Of a DNA stretch of 64,000 nucleotides, positions 45,501 to 54,161 are shown in pieces. The first letter of the stretch is position 1. Every line of letters starts with the position of its first letter. Below the pieces are notes generated by a model. That model worked only from the letters and a program-made list of their open reading frames with translations. It was not told where the DNA came from and searched no databases. This DNA is from Mycosarcoma maydis (lineage: Eukaryota; Basidiomycota; Ustilaginomycetes; Ustilaginales). Position numbers and translations under genes: made by a program. The stretch covers positions 372,001-436,000 of the forward strand of contig NC_026497.1 in NCBI RefSeq assembly GCF_000328475.2. The letters are read 5' to 3'.

Positions 45501-46318
45501 ACGTTGTTCAGCTCTCGACGCTCTTCAACGCGCATCACGTCGTGCATGCGCTGGTGGCAACGTGCGGAGAACACGTCGAGGCCAACGTAACGATCCCAGC
45601 CAACAGAGCCAACGGAGCCAACGGAGCCAACGGAGCCAACGGAGCCAACGGAGCCAACGGAGCCAACGGAGCCAACGGAGCTAACGGAGCCAAAGGAGCT
45701 AACGGCGGTAGCGCAGGTAGCGGTGGTACAGCTGCGGCGCGGTCCGATCAGCCAACGTCGATTGCTCTACGTTGTGAAAGCTGTGTCAACGCATCCAGCT
45801 GTCCGTACCGCAACGCGCGTCTGCAGCGATGGGCGGCGGTGCATGCCGGAGCGGTGATCGGCAACTTCATGTCGATGCCACGACTGTCAAACCTGACACC
45901 CACCATCCTGGAAGGTCTGGGTCAAGCATTCGGCATCCTCGTCATCCTCTGCCGTCTGCAGCGATCGCCAGCACAGCGTCGACGTGCTTGCTGTCGATGC
46001 GCTGCCGACATCCGCGAAGCTTCGGTCGAACTCATCTCGGATCAATGTTTGCATTTGGATGCAGATCGTCCGAGTCCCACACAAACGCATCCAGAGATGG
46101 CGCAAGTCAAGTTTGATTCGAGCAACGACTGTTGGCTGCACCACGGAACGCTGGATGAAGGCGCAACACTGTTAGGTCAGCCGATTCAGGATTGGCCATT
46201 TGTGCTCCAGGATATGGGCAACGAGCTCAGAGGCGCCGCCGGTGCTTGGCAGACCGCCGAAGAGTTTTTGGGCGTCGCGCAAAAGTTACTCAACAGTTTC
46301 ACTCTGTATGTCGAATGA
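42584..46318 (+). CDS. C2H2 zinc-finger transcription factor with fungal_trans domain
   Basis: A 1244-residue nuclear regulator. Two adjacent C2H2 fingers sit at the extreme N-terminus, the first in CPHAGCTYLFSKPVHLRRHL with its last His three residues later, the second in CPDCDQEFKRIDSFQRHKKR. A Ser/Thr/Asn/Pro-rich region follows, then a pure Asn-Gln repeat at about residues 350-386. The fungal-specific transcription factor domain spans roughly residues 510-800 (SLFNAATRHIRSMLPLLPSYW, FAFLCRDENIRRK-type blocks). A second coding minisatellite encodes Ala-Asn-Gly repeats near residues 1006-1036. The C-terminus holds Cys pairs (CESC and CCRC). C2H2 fingers joined to a fungal_trans domain are a known fungal architecture; the target genes are not predictable. 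Single exon, 3.7 kb. Length of both repeats is likely to vary between strains. Confidence 0.92.
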   Translation: MPKTISCPHAGCTYLFSKPVHLRRHLLSHSDESVWKCPDCDQEFKRIDSFQRHKKRIHPDQPDLVAVKIDSDSSNQDKDTKSDADAEDQIDHELHASLPHAETNTNTNASASPAIPVALQQLNAYDANSNPSPSTNTTRSSAAFSPSTSDARPSASSSSTYHRSHLYHPYARNDHGSQSASSAPAHSSTSDPSSITHTSWQPQSNQPQIFDSTPHPSATASTATPSSSLSFYPNLYGAPISYNDYATAAPAAAAAAVAYAQPASADHAAPLSIPSLTQPSPSWGSSSNSETEGQNFFDDILQSILMDSISSFVPHEPMAPVDFGASTAMSTEAYTFGDPISSAQHQHQQLQNQNQNQNQNQNQNQNQNQNQNQNQNQNQNQNQNQNQIPMQKPAHQMHNDNASLQAQSQPSAALSGQQQHTSTPKPDAPCGTGTGTGSHSLPQPLVNLVPFATFTESAYNSGRSTPATPRHPPGISMDESDEMARSVEKVGDQAATNIGARTRDLVLHGVNIPKKPPRLTAVSLFNAATRHIRSMLPLLPSYWLLDHRRLAAERPYVFVSLLALGTLWQPRADVKAYGAELWQLIFRSIWAGAVFYLDQPQLMREATAVMAFTHLYAFLCRDENIRRKSIHSTYTGSSLCREHGWRQGIWFLVGPWEQSLQRLLGPNLQMALVELEVLARDQTTNKLSSEQKKLLEHLHGVWKQWSDAEEVNRNMICHSITESHHSEFLSSYSQMRAMGRIACQALVPCADDVWDAKTSIEWAKLVLEHKATREGYQRALLSGKKQLGPILDALFGIHAPSPASNEDQDEDANDGSTNKRGLEHMLCFTVKEHFALLSLLEGLHLLWTARHSPPFRTGTSYAADFSPAQPWHSAGLETAFCIKGGTAYHKLNVLDTEMMLAALSRWMRLYHQSYLPNPVANSTGFSRPINGDGRGEAQPVENGTFKSGASVNRARVPNLGPSNDRFLLHFRFHVVQLSTLFNAHHVVHALVATCGEHVEANVTIPANRANGANGANGANGANGANGANGANGANGAKGANGGSAGSGGTAAARSDQPTSIALRCESCVNASSCPYRNARLQRWAAVHAGAVIGNFMSMPRLSNLTPTILEGLGQAFGILVILCRLQRSPAQRRRACCRCAADIREASVELISDQCLHLDADRPSPTQTHPEMAQVKFDSSNDCWLHHGTLDEGATLLGQPIQDWPFVLQDMGNELRGAAGAWQTAEEFLGVAQKLLNSFTLYVE
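43629..43743 (+). repeat. Coding hexanucleotide repeat (CAGAAT/CAGAAC)n, poly-QN
   Basis: About 19 tandem hexamers alternate between CAGAAT and CAGAAC and encode (Gln-Asn)n. Third-position T/C changes without amino-acid change suggest selection on the peptide or an old array. Confidence 0.95.
45602..45693 (+). repeat. Coding 9-bp minisatellite (GGAGCCAAC)n, poly-ANG
   Basis: About ten tandem 9-mers encode (Gly-Ala-Asn)n. The copies are almost identical, with a few final-unit changes (GCT for GCC, AAA for AAC), which indicates recent expansion. Confidence 0.95.
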
Positions 46319-46815
46319 ACCACACAATCTGAGTTTTCGCAAGAGCCAAACCTGCTTTTTGATCAGTTGCGCAGTGCGTGTATGCTGACGAACAAGCGTG
46401 TCTGCTTGATGAGTGGATGAGCTGAGACTGAGCATCAGAATCGCAATTGCCACAAGAGCCGAGAAGCACCCACGACTTTCGCGATTGTGTTGAACCGAAT
46501 CGTATGTGACAGCTCACAGAGTTTTATTTTCGAAAAAATTCATACACCAACCCAAGCCTAGAGAGGCTTATGCGGGAGTCAAGAATCGAATCCAAGATCC
46601 AGGCAAAAGGTAGGTAGGTCAATTAGAGGGGCAATGTGCTGTACGGTTAAATCCGCACAGGTCACAGAGTGAGTGAGTTACGTGGTAACCTCAGTGAACC
46701 CGGTGATAATGGTTCCCGAAATTTTTCTAGGCCCGGGGATTCGGGCGTATGATGGGTGAAAGGTGGGATTCTAACCCCGAATTTGGGCCCCATCCGTGCA
46801 CGCGGCAGCCAGCCA

Positions 46816-46849
46816 CGCATAACGCATCACGCATCACGCATCACGCATG
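46816..46849. repeat. (ACGCATC)n tandem array
   Basis: Four copies of ACGCATC in tandem, a different 7-bp unit from the common CGTGAAT repeat. Confidence 0.88.
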
Positions 46850-46957
46850 GAATGCCAGATTCACGCACGGAGTTTGTTCACCCGTCCGCAGCCTTACCGC
46901 CTTCATGATTTGTGATTGCCCTAAATAGAAACCCTGAGTTACGTGGACACGGTAAGC

Positions 46958-46966
46958 TATAAATAC
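46958..46966 (+). promoter_or_regulatory. TATA box of the pirin gene
   Basis: CTATAAATA overlaps the region just before an ATG at 46968. Since transcription would start some 30-60 bp after the box, the ATG at 46968 should not be in the mRNA, which supports the start at 47187. Confidence 0.6.
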
Positions 46967-47186
46967 GATGCTTGTCCGACCATGTCTGTGTGCTCGCTCT
47001 TCATTCAAAGAATTCTCATCACCATTCACGAACACGTCGAGACGTGAGTCACAAGTCAAACTTAGCACGATTCGCGCTCCATCCAAGCCAACTCGAAACA
47101 AGATCATCTGTGCCATTATCGTTGGCGCACTTGCAATTCTGGTGATTGAACCATTCAACGTACTTAACAAAGTCAAGATCAAGACC

Positions 47187-48218
47187 ATGTCGACCAGTAC
47201 TGCTGCACGCGCGATTTCTCGCGTCGTGGCTAAGAAGGTGCGCGCGATTGAGACGGCCGAAGGTGCCGGGGCTACGGTGCGTCGCTCGATCGGTACTCCG
47301 GCTCTGCGAAACATTTCGCCGTTCCTGATGCTCGACCATTTTCGCATTGCGGAAGGCGCCGGATTCCCTGACCATCCACACCGTGGACAAACGACGTGCA
47401 CGTACATCCTAGATGGCAGTTCTCAACACGAAGACTTTGCCGGACACGCCGGCACGATTGGTCCTGGAGACGTGCAGTGGATGAACGCCGGTCACGGAAT
47501 CATGCACGCCGAAATGCCGATCCATCGCGATGCGGACGGTAACAAACTACCAGACCCAGTCGGCCTGCAGCTCTGGGTGGACCTCCCCAAACAAGCCAAG
47601 AAAGAGCCACCGAGCTACCAAGAGTACCGCGCTGCACAGATCCCCACCGCCGAGTGGAAGAGCGAGAAGGAGACCGAGACCGAGAACGACGACGAGAAGG
47701 GCTACAAGATCAAGGTGGTCGTTGGCGAGTCGCATGGCGTCAAGAGCCCCATTGAGCTCCCCAAAAACGGCGGCGTGCTTTTCCTCGACCTGAACCTGGA
47801 ACCCAACGGAAGTGTGTATCAGACAATCGACCCAGGATACAATGCGTTCATCTACACACTCGAAGGGCGTGTTGTCGTCGGAGACATCCCTGCAACCGCA
47901 TTGACGCAAGGAGACAAGCGCGCGTTCAATCCGAGTACAGAGCCTACACCGGGCGAAGCGGTTGAGCCGTTCCACACACTCGTGCTCACCAAACACGGAG
48001 AGGCGGGCGTAAAGATCACGAACCCGAGTGCCGAGCAAAACGCCAGGTTGGTGCTGGTCGCAGGCGAACCGCTGGATCAGGAAGTGGTCCAGTACGGCCC
48101 GTTTGTCATGACGAACCGACAGGAGATCCAGCAGACGCTTCTGGACTTCCAAACGGGCAAGAACGGCTTCGAACGCGCCCCCGGCTGGAAGAGCAAGATC
48201 GGCGCCAAGATGATGTGA
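47187..48218 (+). CDS. Pirin (bicupin, Fe-binding)
   Basis: A 343-residue bicupin. The N-terminal cupin carries the metal-binding motif of pirins: FPDHPHRGQTTCTYILDG, then HEDFAGHAG and GDVQWMNAGHGIMHAEMP, giving the three His and one Glu ligands. The C-terminal cupin (LDLNLEPNGSVYQTIDPGY, FIYTLEGRVVVGD) lacks the ligands, as usual. I chose the ATG at 47187 (MSTSTAARAISRVV), because the longer frame from 46968 begins almost at the TATA box; the 73 extra residues include a hydrophobic stretch that would be odd for pirin. Pirins are described as redox-sensing transcription cofactors or quercetin dioxygenases. The linker after residue 150 is Glu/Lys-rich and longer than in the human protein. Confidence 0.93.
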   Translation: MSTSTAARAISRVVAKKVRAIETAEGAGATVRRSIGTPALRNISPFLMLDHFRIAEGAGFPDHPHRGQTTCTYILDGSSQHEDFAGHAGTIGPGDVQWMNAGHGIMHAEMPIHRDADGNKLPDPVGLQLWVDLPKQAKKEPPSYQEYRAAQIPTAEWKSEKETETENDDEKGYKIKVVVGESHGVKSPIELPKNGGVLFLDLNLEPNGSVYQTIDPGYNAFIYTLEGRVVVGDIPATALTQGDKRAFNPSTEPTPGEAVEPFHTLVLTKHGEAGVKITNPSAEQNARLVLVAGEPLDQEVVQYGPFVMTNRQEIQQTLLDFQTGKNGFERAPGWKSKIGAKMM

Positions 48219-48408
48219 TGCCGGGCTCGAGCCTCGTGCCCAAAGTGACAAGTCGCAATCAGAACGAGTTTTCGCTGTACTCTTCACAAATCACAAATAA
48301 CTTATTGGAAGACTAGAAATTTTAGCTCGGAAGCGTCTGTTGTGCAGAATCTGTGGAAAGCGTAGTCTGTGGAAAGCCAGTTTGGACAAGCGAGGCGCAG
48401 TTGGAGGT
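48219..48408. other. Convergent 3' spacer
   Basis: A 190-bp spacer between the stops of pirin and the deaminase; both 3' ends must fall here. Nothing else is seen. Confidence 0.4.
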
Positions 48409-49083
48409 TCATGCGAGCGGAATCTGGCCGTCGGCGTGGTGGGCTTTGCTTGCTTGATATGTGTGCGATAGGCTGTTGTACTCGTTCTTGACATGGTGCA
48501 TGGTAGTCATCAACGATGGTATTTGCGCGGGCTGACTCTGGTTGATGAGATCGTGGATGGAAAAGCTCTGCCAGTACGAGTTGCTGCGATTGTACAGACG
48601 TTGGCCTTTGGGTTTGGGGACGAGCGGTGGGTCGGTCTGGAAGACCTGCTGTAGGATTTGGATGTCGTGCGGGATGTCGAAGGCGTCCATGGTGTCGACG
48701 TAAGTGAAGAGGTAGTAAAAGTTATCAAAGCCGCACCAAGTGATGGCGCTCAGGCAGAGCGAGCATGGTTCGTGCGTGGAGAGGAAAATGCAGTCCTTTG
48801 GATCGATTCTTGGCTCGTGCTTTGAGGCGAGCGCATTGTTGTGTTTGTGAAATTCGAGCAACGTATTGATTTCCCCATGCAAGAGCGGGGATGTGATTTC
48901 GTCGTTGGTGCAGCACACGATGGGCGAGAGCGTCGACTTGGACAGGATCGCCGCACCAAACACTTTGCAACCACGTTCCACCGCCGATGTGGTGAGCGGG
49001 ATGATGTTGGACCGGATCGTGCTGAGCAGCGTCGACGCCAGCGTCGATGGTTCGTGACCGTGGTGTAGCGAAGAGCAACTCAT
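48409..49083 (-). CDS. Zinc-dependent CMP/dCMP-type nucleoside deaminase family protein
   Basis: A 224-residue protein of the cytidine/deoxycytidylate deaminase fold. The zinc site is complete: His69-Gly-Glu71 (LLHGEINTLLEF) and Pro106-Cys107-x-x-Cys110 (STHEPCSLCLSAI). The HGE with Glu as proton shuttle and the spacing of about 36 residues to PCxxC fit the CMP/dCMP-deam group, which includes guanine deaminases, cytosine deaminases and tRNA adenosine deaminases. The C-terminal 90 residues (YLFTYVDTMDAFDIPHDIQ and onward) extend beyond the core and resemble fungal proteins of unknown substrate. I cannot choose a substrate. No targeting signal is seen. Single exon. Confidence 0.88.
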   Translation of the reverse strand: MSCSSLHHGHEPSTLASTLLSTIRSNIIPLTTSAVERGCKVFGAAILSKSTLSPIVCCTNDEITSPLLHGEINTLLEFHKHNNALASKHEPRIDPKDCIFLSTHEPCSLCLSAITWCGFDNFYYLFTYVDTMDAFDIPHDIQILQQVFQTDPPLVPKPKGQRLYNRSNSYWQSFSIHDLINQSQPAQIPSLMTTMHHVKNEYNSLSHTYQASKAHHADGQIPLA

Positions 49084-49913
49084 TCTCGGTCAAGCTTGAG
49101 CGATTCGAGCCGACGACCCACAAAGTCGCAACGCTTTATACGTTGCCGCTCCTTGCTGCTCCACGCGCCACTTTGACAGCACAGTCCATCGCATTGTCGC
49201 GTCCCGTCGCTATCGGATGTGCGCATTACTAACAGTACACACGACACTTACCAGCGCAATTCACGACTCCTCGGCCCGTCGGATACGCCGCCCATCCGTG
49301 TCGGTTGAGGTTGCCAATTCTCGGCCAACTCCGAGCACGCGCTTGACGATTTGTGATTCGTGATTCGTGATTCGTGATTCACTTTGCATCCCGCTTCATG
49401 CACGATTATCACGGATTATTCACGATTATGGTTTTTGTAATCGGAAAGAATATCTTATCACCCTCTGAATCGTGAAATGTGAAAAATTCGTGAATGTTGC
49501 GGATACGGCACAGTAAAGCGAAAGACTTGTCCAAATATTTTGTAGCTCAGTCACCATATCCGCAACACTCACACTCGTGACGGAACGCGGTCGACTTTCC
49601 GCTCGGGTTCGCACATCGATGTGAAGGCAAAAAAAAAAGAAACGCAAAAGGGGGGCTAAAAAGCACAGAGATTCCATCTAACTTTAAGTGATGTCAAGTT
49701 GAATCGACTTGAACCGTTCCGATGCATTTCGCTCTTGACAGCTGATTGCCACCATCATCGGCGGCGATAAGTTCTGAGCACATACCGATTTTGCAGCGAC
49801 GACGACTGGTGCAGTGCGAAGCGTCTTTGCGGTGGTGCATCATACAATGGGAGGCGTTGGTCGAAACTTGGACCTGAAACCAACTGGTTGAGCCAACTGG
49901 TTGAGATGCCGAA
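49084..49913. other. Repeat-rich divergent intergenic region
   Basis: 0.83 kb with the array at 49349-49381 and further copies to about 49500. An A-rich run lies at 49628-49642. No gene is seen. Confidence 0.6.
49349..49381. repeat. (GTGATTC)n tandem array
   Basis: Four copies of the 7-mer GTGATTC in tandem. Confidence 0.92.
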
Positions 49914-50945
49914 ATGTGCCGCTCGCAGACAAGATTCAATGAAGCTCGGCGGGTGGACAGCAAAGCCAAAGGCAAAGCCAAAGCGCAGGCTCGAGCAATG
50001 CAAGTCGACATCGGCGAGGTTGCGTTTCAATGCCGCAGCTCAGAGCGTCGGGATCAACTGATCGCTGATCATGACGGCGCTAGCACACTGGACTGCAAAC
50101 AAGACGACAACACTGGCGGCGAGCACGCACCGCAAGCGGACGACGATAGATGGTGCGTCATCTGTCACACTGTGCCGATGGTAGATGCTGCGGTGCTACC
50201 AAACTGTCTTCACTCGCAGTTTTGCTTTTCGTGCATCGTTCGGTGGAGCACGATCAAACGTACGTGTCCATTGTGTCTGTGCTCGATGGGCGAGTACGTG
50301 ATTCACAGTGTTCGTGCAGACGACGATTTCGTACGTTACTACCTGCCTCCCGTATCGCTCGACGCTTGTTCAATCCGATCTGGCCCAACGAATGTCGGTG
50401 CGCGTGCGTCAGCTGAAAGGCGCACAATCGTTTCGCAGGTGCAACGTGCTCGATCACAACGAAGCCGCAACCGCTCTCAACCAACGCTGGCATTTCGAGC
50501 GCACGTCTACCGGCATGCACTGTACGCGGCGCATGTAGGCTCGAACCACCACACGGGCTATACCGCGTGCCCTTGCCCCAGCGCGATCCGCGCCGACGTG
50601 CGCATCGGCGGCTCCATCGTGGCGCGTATCACCACGTTTCTCACGCGCGAACTTGAGCTCTTCGCGCACGTCGATATCGAGTTTGTCACCAACTACTTGA
50701 TCGGCTTGCTCCAGGTGCATCGCATCGGAGACGACGAGCTGGTAGAATGCGTCGCCACGTTTGTCGGAGGCGAGCACAAGGCGAAACATTTGCTCCACGA
50801 GTTGGAATCTTGGTTGAGAAGCGGTAGGACCGAATTGAGGTACTGGGACTCCTCTCCGTGGTTGCAGTACCAACACACGCAGCCAAATCCATACACCGAC
50901 GCGCATAGGCTGTCTTCTCGCTCAGCAGCAACACGCATCGCATGA
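49914..50945 (+). CDS. RING-finger E3 ligase, Topors-like
   Basis: A 343-residue probable E3 ubiquitin ligase. The N-terminus is basic with a Lys-Ala repeat (SKAKGKAKAQARA). A C3HC4 RING lies at residues 81-121: Cys81, Cys84, Cys98, His100, Cys104, Cys107, Cys118 and Cys121. A second conserved block at about 229-310 (RITTFLTRELELFAHVDIEF, then LIGLLQVHRIGDDELVECVA and KAKHLLHELESWLRSG) matches the helical domain that follows the RING in Topors-type ligases. In animals Topors acts on p53 and chromatin factors in the nucleus; substrates in fungi are not known. The spacer between the domains is short, and the SUMO-related tail of animal Topors is absent. Single exon. Confidence 0.87.
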   Translation: MCRSQTRFNEARRVDSKAKGKAKAQARAMQVDIGEVAFQCRSSERRDQLIADHDGASTLDCKQDDNTGGEHAPQADDDRWCVICHTVPMVDAAVLPNCLHSQFCFSCIVRWSTIKRTCPLCLCSMGEYVIHSVRADDDFVRYYLPPVSLDACSIRSGPTNVGARASAERRTIVSQVQRARSQRSRNRSQPTLAFRAHVYRHALYAAHVGSNHHTGYTACPCPSAIRADVRIGGSIVARITTFLTRELELFAHVDIEFVTNYLIGLLQVHRIGDDELVECVATFVGGEHKAKHLLHELESWLRSGRTELRYWDSSPWLQYQHTQPNPYTDAHRLSSRSAATRIA

Positions 50946-51497
50946 GCGAGACCGACGAAATCGAGTTCTGCTGGTCAGCATCTCGAATACAAACACTACA
51001 GCGCCGCCGAAAGCCACATACCACGTGCCACGAGCTGCGAGCTGCGAGCTGTCGGACCAACTCAAGACTCGTGACTGGGACTCACAACGGTCACTGCAGC
51101 GCAAGCACGCAAGCACACATGCGAGAAGATTCACGATTCTGTGCTTCACGATTCGTGATCGTGATTGGTGATTGTTGCTGTCGTCCTCGCATGTGCGCCG
51201 CACGCCGTGATATGAGCTATGTTAAGTTCAAAGATTTGATGCGCTGTCACGTGTTTCTCGCACAAGCTGGACGATTTGGCGAGAATGGTGAATCGTGAAT
51301 TCGTGACTGGCGGATCACAGAATCCGGGATCCGTGATTGTTGCTCAGACCAGCAACATCACGTTGAGCATCGATCGCGTTGGCAAGGATTGTTTGTTGGT
51401 ATCACGTACTGCATCGACGATACCAAGAACTGTTCGGAGGCGGACTGCAGACAAGTATTGACGGTAGACGTTGAAACGAGTAGGATAGTGTAGAACG
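50946..51497. other. Intergenic region with dispersed repeats
   Basis: A 552-bp spacer with repeat copies at 51128-51172 and 51285-51340. It holds the promoter of the GNAT gene. No gene is seen. Confidence 0.55.
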
Positions 51498-52307
51498 ATG
51501 ACGGAGAGCGGGCAGTATGTGATGCGCAAGGTGCGCGAATGCGAGTTGGCACGTATGGCTGTTATTCGGCATGACGCATTCATGGAGAATCCACACTTGG
51601 ACGAGCAGGATGAGCTTAGTCGCTTGTTGGCTACGGAGCCGGACGCCGAGTTGGGTCGTCCAGCGACACGCGACGAAGCCTTGTGTCAGATCACGTCTCG
51701 ACTCGCTGAATCCTTCGCCAAACCGTCATCGCACGTTATAGGCATCTACCACCTCGCGCACGCGACCAAGATGATCGATCATCATGACGTGCATGACTCG
51801 TCCGATCTACCGAGCTCCGCTACCTTGGCAGGATTTGCAATCTGGATCAAAATCACCCCGCATTCTACCCCGGACTCGACACATACAGACCAAATCGAAC
51901 AGCGCCGCCCGTCTCTGCTAAACCGCTTCTCTGCCCAACTCAACCGAACTAGAGAACGTGAGATGAAAAATAAGCTTTACTGGTTCCTGAAATTGCTCGT
52001 CATCCATCCGATCTTTCAGAGACTCGGCCTAGGCTCCAAACTCGTCAAATGGGGAACTCGCAGAGCCGACTCAGAAAACATCGACGCTTGGCTCGAAAGT
52101 AGCCCCATGGGAATAAAAACTTACCTCAATACAGGCTTCAAGGTACTAGGCATGGACAAAATCGTCGAACCAAGAGCTGCAAACGGGTTCGTTGAATGGC
52201 CCTACATGATCTACCAACCCAAGCCCAACCACGGCCAAAGCCAAAGCCAAAGCGAAGACCAAAGCCAAAGCCAAAGCCAAAGCCAAAGCCAAAGCCAAAG
52301 CCACTAG
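51498..52307 (+). CDS. GNAT-family N-acetyltransferase with SQ-repeat tail
   Basis: A 269-residue acetyl-CoA-dependent acyltransferase of the GNAT fold. The acetyl-CoA-binding motif A lies at about residues 167-186 (LLVIHPIFQRLGLGSKLVKW, with the RxxGxG/A-type loop QRLGLGS). Motif B follows in DAWLESSPMGIKTYLNTGF, a pattern common in fungal GNAT proteins of unknown substrate. The N-terminal part (YVMRKVRECELARMAVIRHD) is the first alpha-beta unit. The last 25 residues are a (Ser-Gln)n tail encoded by a CAAAGC hexamer array, not part of the fold and unlike any relative I know. The substrate could be a small amine or a drug. The tail's length probably varies between strains. Confidence 0.88.
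   Translation: MTESGQYVMRKVRECELARMAVIRHDAFMENPHLDEQDELSRLLATEPDAELGRPATRDEALCQITSRLAESFAKPSSHVIGIYHLAHATKMIDHHDVHDSSDLPSSATLAGFAIWIKITPHSTPDSTHTDQIEQRRPSLLNRFSAQLNRTREREMKNKLYWFLKLLVIHPIFQRLGLGSKLVKWGTRRADSENIDAWLESSPMGIKTYLNTGFKVLGMDKIVEPRAANGFVEWPYMIYQPKPNHGQSQSQSEDQSQSQSQSQSQSQSH
52228..52303 (+). repeat. Coding hexanucleotide repeat (CAAAGC)n, SQ tail
   Basis: About 12 tandem hexamers CAAAGC, with one variant unit (GAAGAC), encode Ser-Gln dipeptides at the C-terminus of the acetyltransferase. The stop TAG comes a few bases after the last unit. Confidence 0.95.
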
Positions 52308-52496
52308 TTTTCAGCCACGCCACATGCAATCTACGCTTGGTCTTAACGGTATGTTGCACCAATCCAATCAAACCACATATGCCACATCAGTGCAATCACG
52401 AGCCACGAGTGATGCACGCAACAGTGCTAAAGGCTTGACTTGCTAGAACCGACCACTACAAAGCAAACGAGCATCGTAAGCAACACAGCCGTCTGC
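52308..52496. other. Convergent 3' spacer
   Basis: A 189-bp spacer between the stops of the acetyltransferase and the MFS transporter. A CAATCACGAGCCACGAG repeat copy lies near 52394. Nothing else is seen. Confidence 0.4.
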
Positions 52497-54161
52497 TCAC
52501 ACCGCTGCAACTCCACCATCAACGCCTGGCCGTGTCTCGCGCCTAGGCTTCAGCGTCTTTGTCATCGACTTGAAGCTGAGCCCATCCTGTCGAGTCCCAA
52601 CGTATCTTTTCTGCACAAAGATCGCCAGCGATGCCATCGTCGACACCGCCAACGTCCCCGAGACAAACGCGATAAATCCTGTAAATCCGTAGCTACCATA
52701 CGTTGATTCGCGATCCATGTGTTTTGGATAGAATTGCACTGCTATGATTGGTCCCACCATGGCTGCTGAACCTCTGACGACAATCAGATAGAGAAAGCGG
52801 ACCGAAAACTCGTGCGATCTCGACTTGTCGGCAATGTCCCTGGAAACGGGAGTCAAGAAACACGAAAATCCACCGCCGGTCAAGCCGTAAAATACGACAA
52901 ACACCACAATCTTGGTCAACGAACTGCCGGCAAAGCCAAACACGAGCGCGGTAAATACCAAATTGAGCGTCGTGGATGTTGCCATAAGCAAGGGATACGA
53001 GAATCGATCGACGAGGTATCCTAGCACAAAGTACGTGATGGCCGCCGACGCATTGAATGCGGAAAGGATACCAGTAGAGGTGTCGGAGCTGAATCCCATT
53101 GAAGACGCGTAATTGGATATGTTGAGCGAGACAGAGTACCATGCCGTTGTCTGCGTGAGCAGAGCGACAATGTTGAGCAAGGTGACGCCGGATAGAAGCG
53201 AGCGTGGAAAGCCCGGCAAGACTTGCTTGCATCGGAAAGGTGTCGAGACGCGCACCAGTTTGACGCCAGCGTTTAAACATAGAACCGCACCGCCGGTAAT
53301 CACGAGCTGCGCCAGAGCCCATACCCTCAGCGTCCATCGAAATCCGACTGTCTGGAGGAGCTCCGAGAAAATGATGGGCCATACGATACCACCGATTCCC
53401 GAACCGCCGAAAATGATGGCCGTGGCGAAACCTCTTCTCCGATCCCACCAATTGGGCAGCCAAAGAATGACGGCGGTAAAGATGTTACCGCCAAACATGC
53501 CGTAGACGAGGCCTTGAAATACAACCAGCAGTGCGACCGAGTTGGCGAAGCTGGCGATGAGTAACGATAGCGAAGAGCCAGCTACACAGGCATACGTAAA
53601 AGTCTTTACGAGCGTCGGATAGCGCGAGTAGATGCCAAAGGTGAGCAGCGTGATGACGTGCTGTCCGGCCAGAAGAGTGGTTCCGATCGATGAGGTGGCA
53701 GTGAGTGAAGACTGATGAAAGGGCGAGCGAGGATCATGTTGATGGTATTCCTGGAAGGAGCCGTAGCCTGCTGCTGCGCCCCAGATCATAAACTCGGTGG
53801 CTGCCGAGGCGAGAACAAACTTCCACGCATTCCAGCCTCGATCTTTGACGGGTACCGCCGAGTCATGCTCAGAGTTGTCGACAGAGACAGCGCAGGATGA
53901 AGACTGACGCTGCACAACACTGCAGCGCTTGTTGGTGAGAATTGGTGCATCTCGAGCGACAGGTAGTGGCTGCGCGCCAAGAGATGGCGATGGCTTGCTC
54001 GCCTTGTGAGCGAGATCGAGAGCTTGTTCTTCGAGATCAACGCAGGCTGCTTGCTTTTCGCCTACGCCCGACTTTGCCGACGGTGTAGACCGTGACGATG
54101 GTTCGACGTAGTTCTGATGAGACTCTTTGTCAAGACGGACGAGCTGGAGCGGATCCATCAT
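52497..54161 (-). CDS. MFS transporter, monocarboxylate (MCT/Mch) type
   Basis: A 554-residue multipass membrane protein with about twelve hydrophobic spans after a polar N-terminus of about 110 residues. The first span is preceded by DRGWNAWKFVLASAATEFMI, the D-x-G-W-x-W pattern typical of the monocarboxylate porter family (TC 2.A.1.13). GSFQEYHQHD and the SSxGTTLLAGQ block after it also fit. A central loop holds the SGVTLLNIVAL region, and the C-terminal half has YFVLGYLVDRFSYPLL (a DRFG-type loop). Fungal members include Mch transporters (riboflavin, unknown substrates) and carboxylate carriers; the substrate is not known. Two ATG codons occur at the start; I used the first. Confidence 0.9.
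   Translation of the reverse strand: MMDPLQLVRLDKESHQNYVEPSSRSTPSAKSGVGEKQAACVDLEEQALDLAHKASKPSPSLGAQPLPVARDAPILTNKRCSVVQRQSSSCAVSVDNSEHDSAVPVKDRGWNAWKFVLASAATEFMIWGAAAGYGSFQEYHQHDPRSPFHQSSLTATSSIGTTLLAGQHVITLLTFGIYSRYPTLVKTFTYACVAGSSLSLLIASFANSVALLVVFQGLVYGMFGGNIFTAVILWLPNWWDRRRGFATAIIFGGSGIGGIVWPIIFSELLQTVGFRWTLRVWALAQLVITGGAVLCLNAGVKLVRVSTPFRCKQVLPGFPRSLLSGVTLLNIVALLTQTTAWYSVSLNISNYASSMGFSSDTSTGILSAFNASAAITYFVLGYLVDRFSYPLLMATSTTLNLVFTALVFGFAGSSLTKIVVFVVFYGLTGGGFSCFLTPVSRDIADKSRSHEFSVRFLYLIVVRGSAAMVGPIIAVQFYPKHMDRESTYGSYGFTGFIAFVSGTLAVSTMASLAIFVQKRYVGTRQDGLSFKSMTKTLKPRRETRPGVDGGVAAV

Larger units (their letters stand above)
46319..47186. other. Intergenic region and pirin leader
   Basis: 0.87 kb. 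It contains an (ACGCATC)n array at 46816-46849, the pirin TATA box at 46958 and the 5' leader. A tRNA-like stem near 46766-46790 was examined and rejected. No gene is seen. Confidence 0.5.

Noticed and set aside
46766..46790. tRNA-like T-arm on the minus strand (GGGTTAGAATCCC)
   Set aside because: The loop departs from the tRNA consensus at key bases, and I could not find matching acceptor, D or anticodon arms. No tRNA gene was recognised in the window.
46968..47186. 73-residue N-terminal extension of pirin from an upstream ATG
   Set aside because: That ATG lies immediately after the TATA box, where transcription cannot yet have started, and the added residues do not fit the pirin family.
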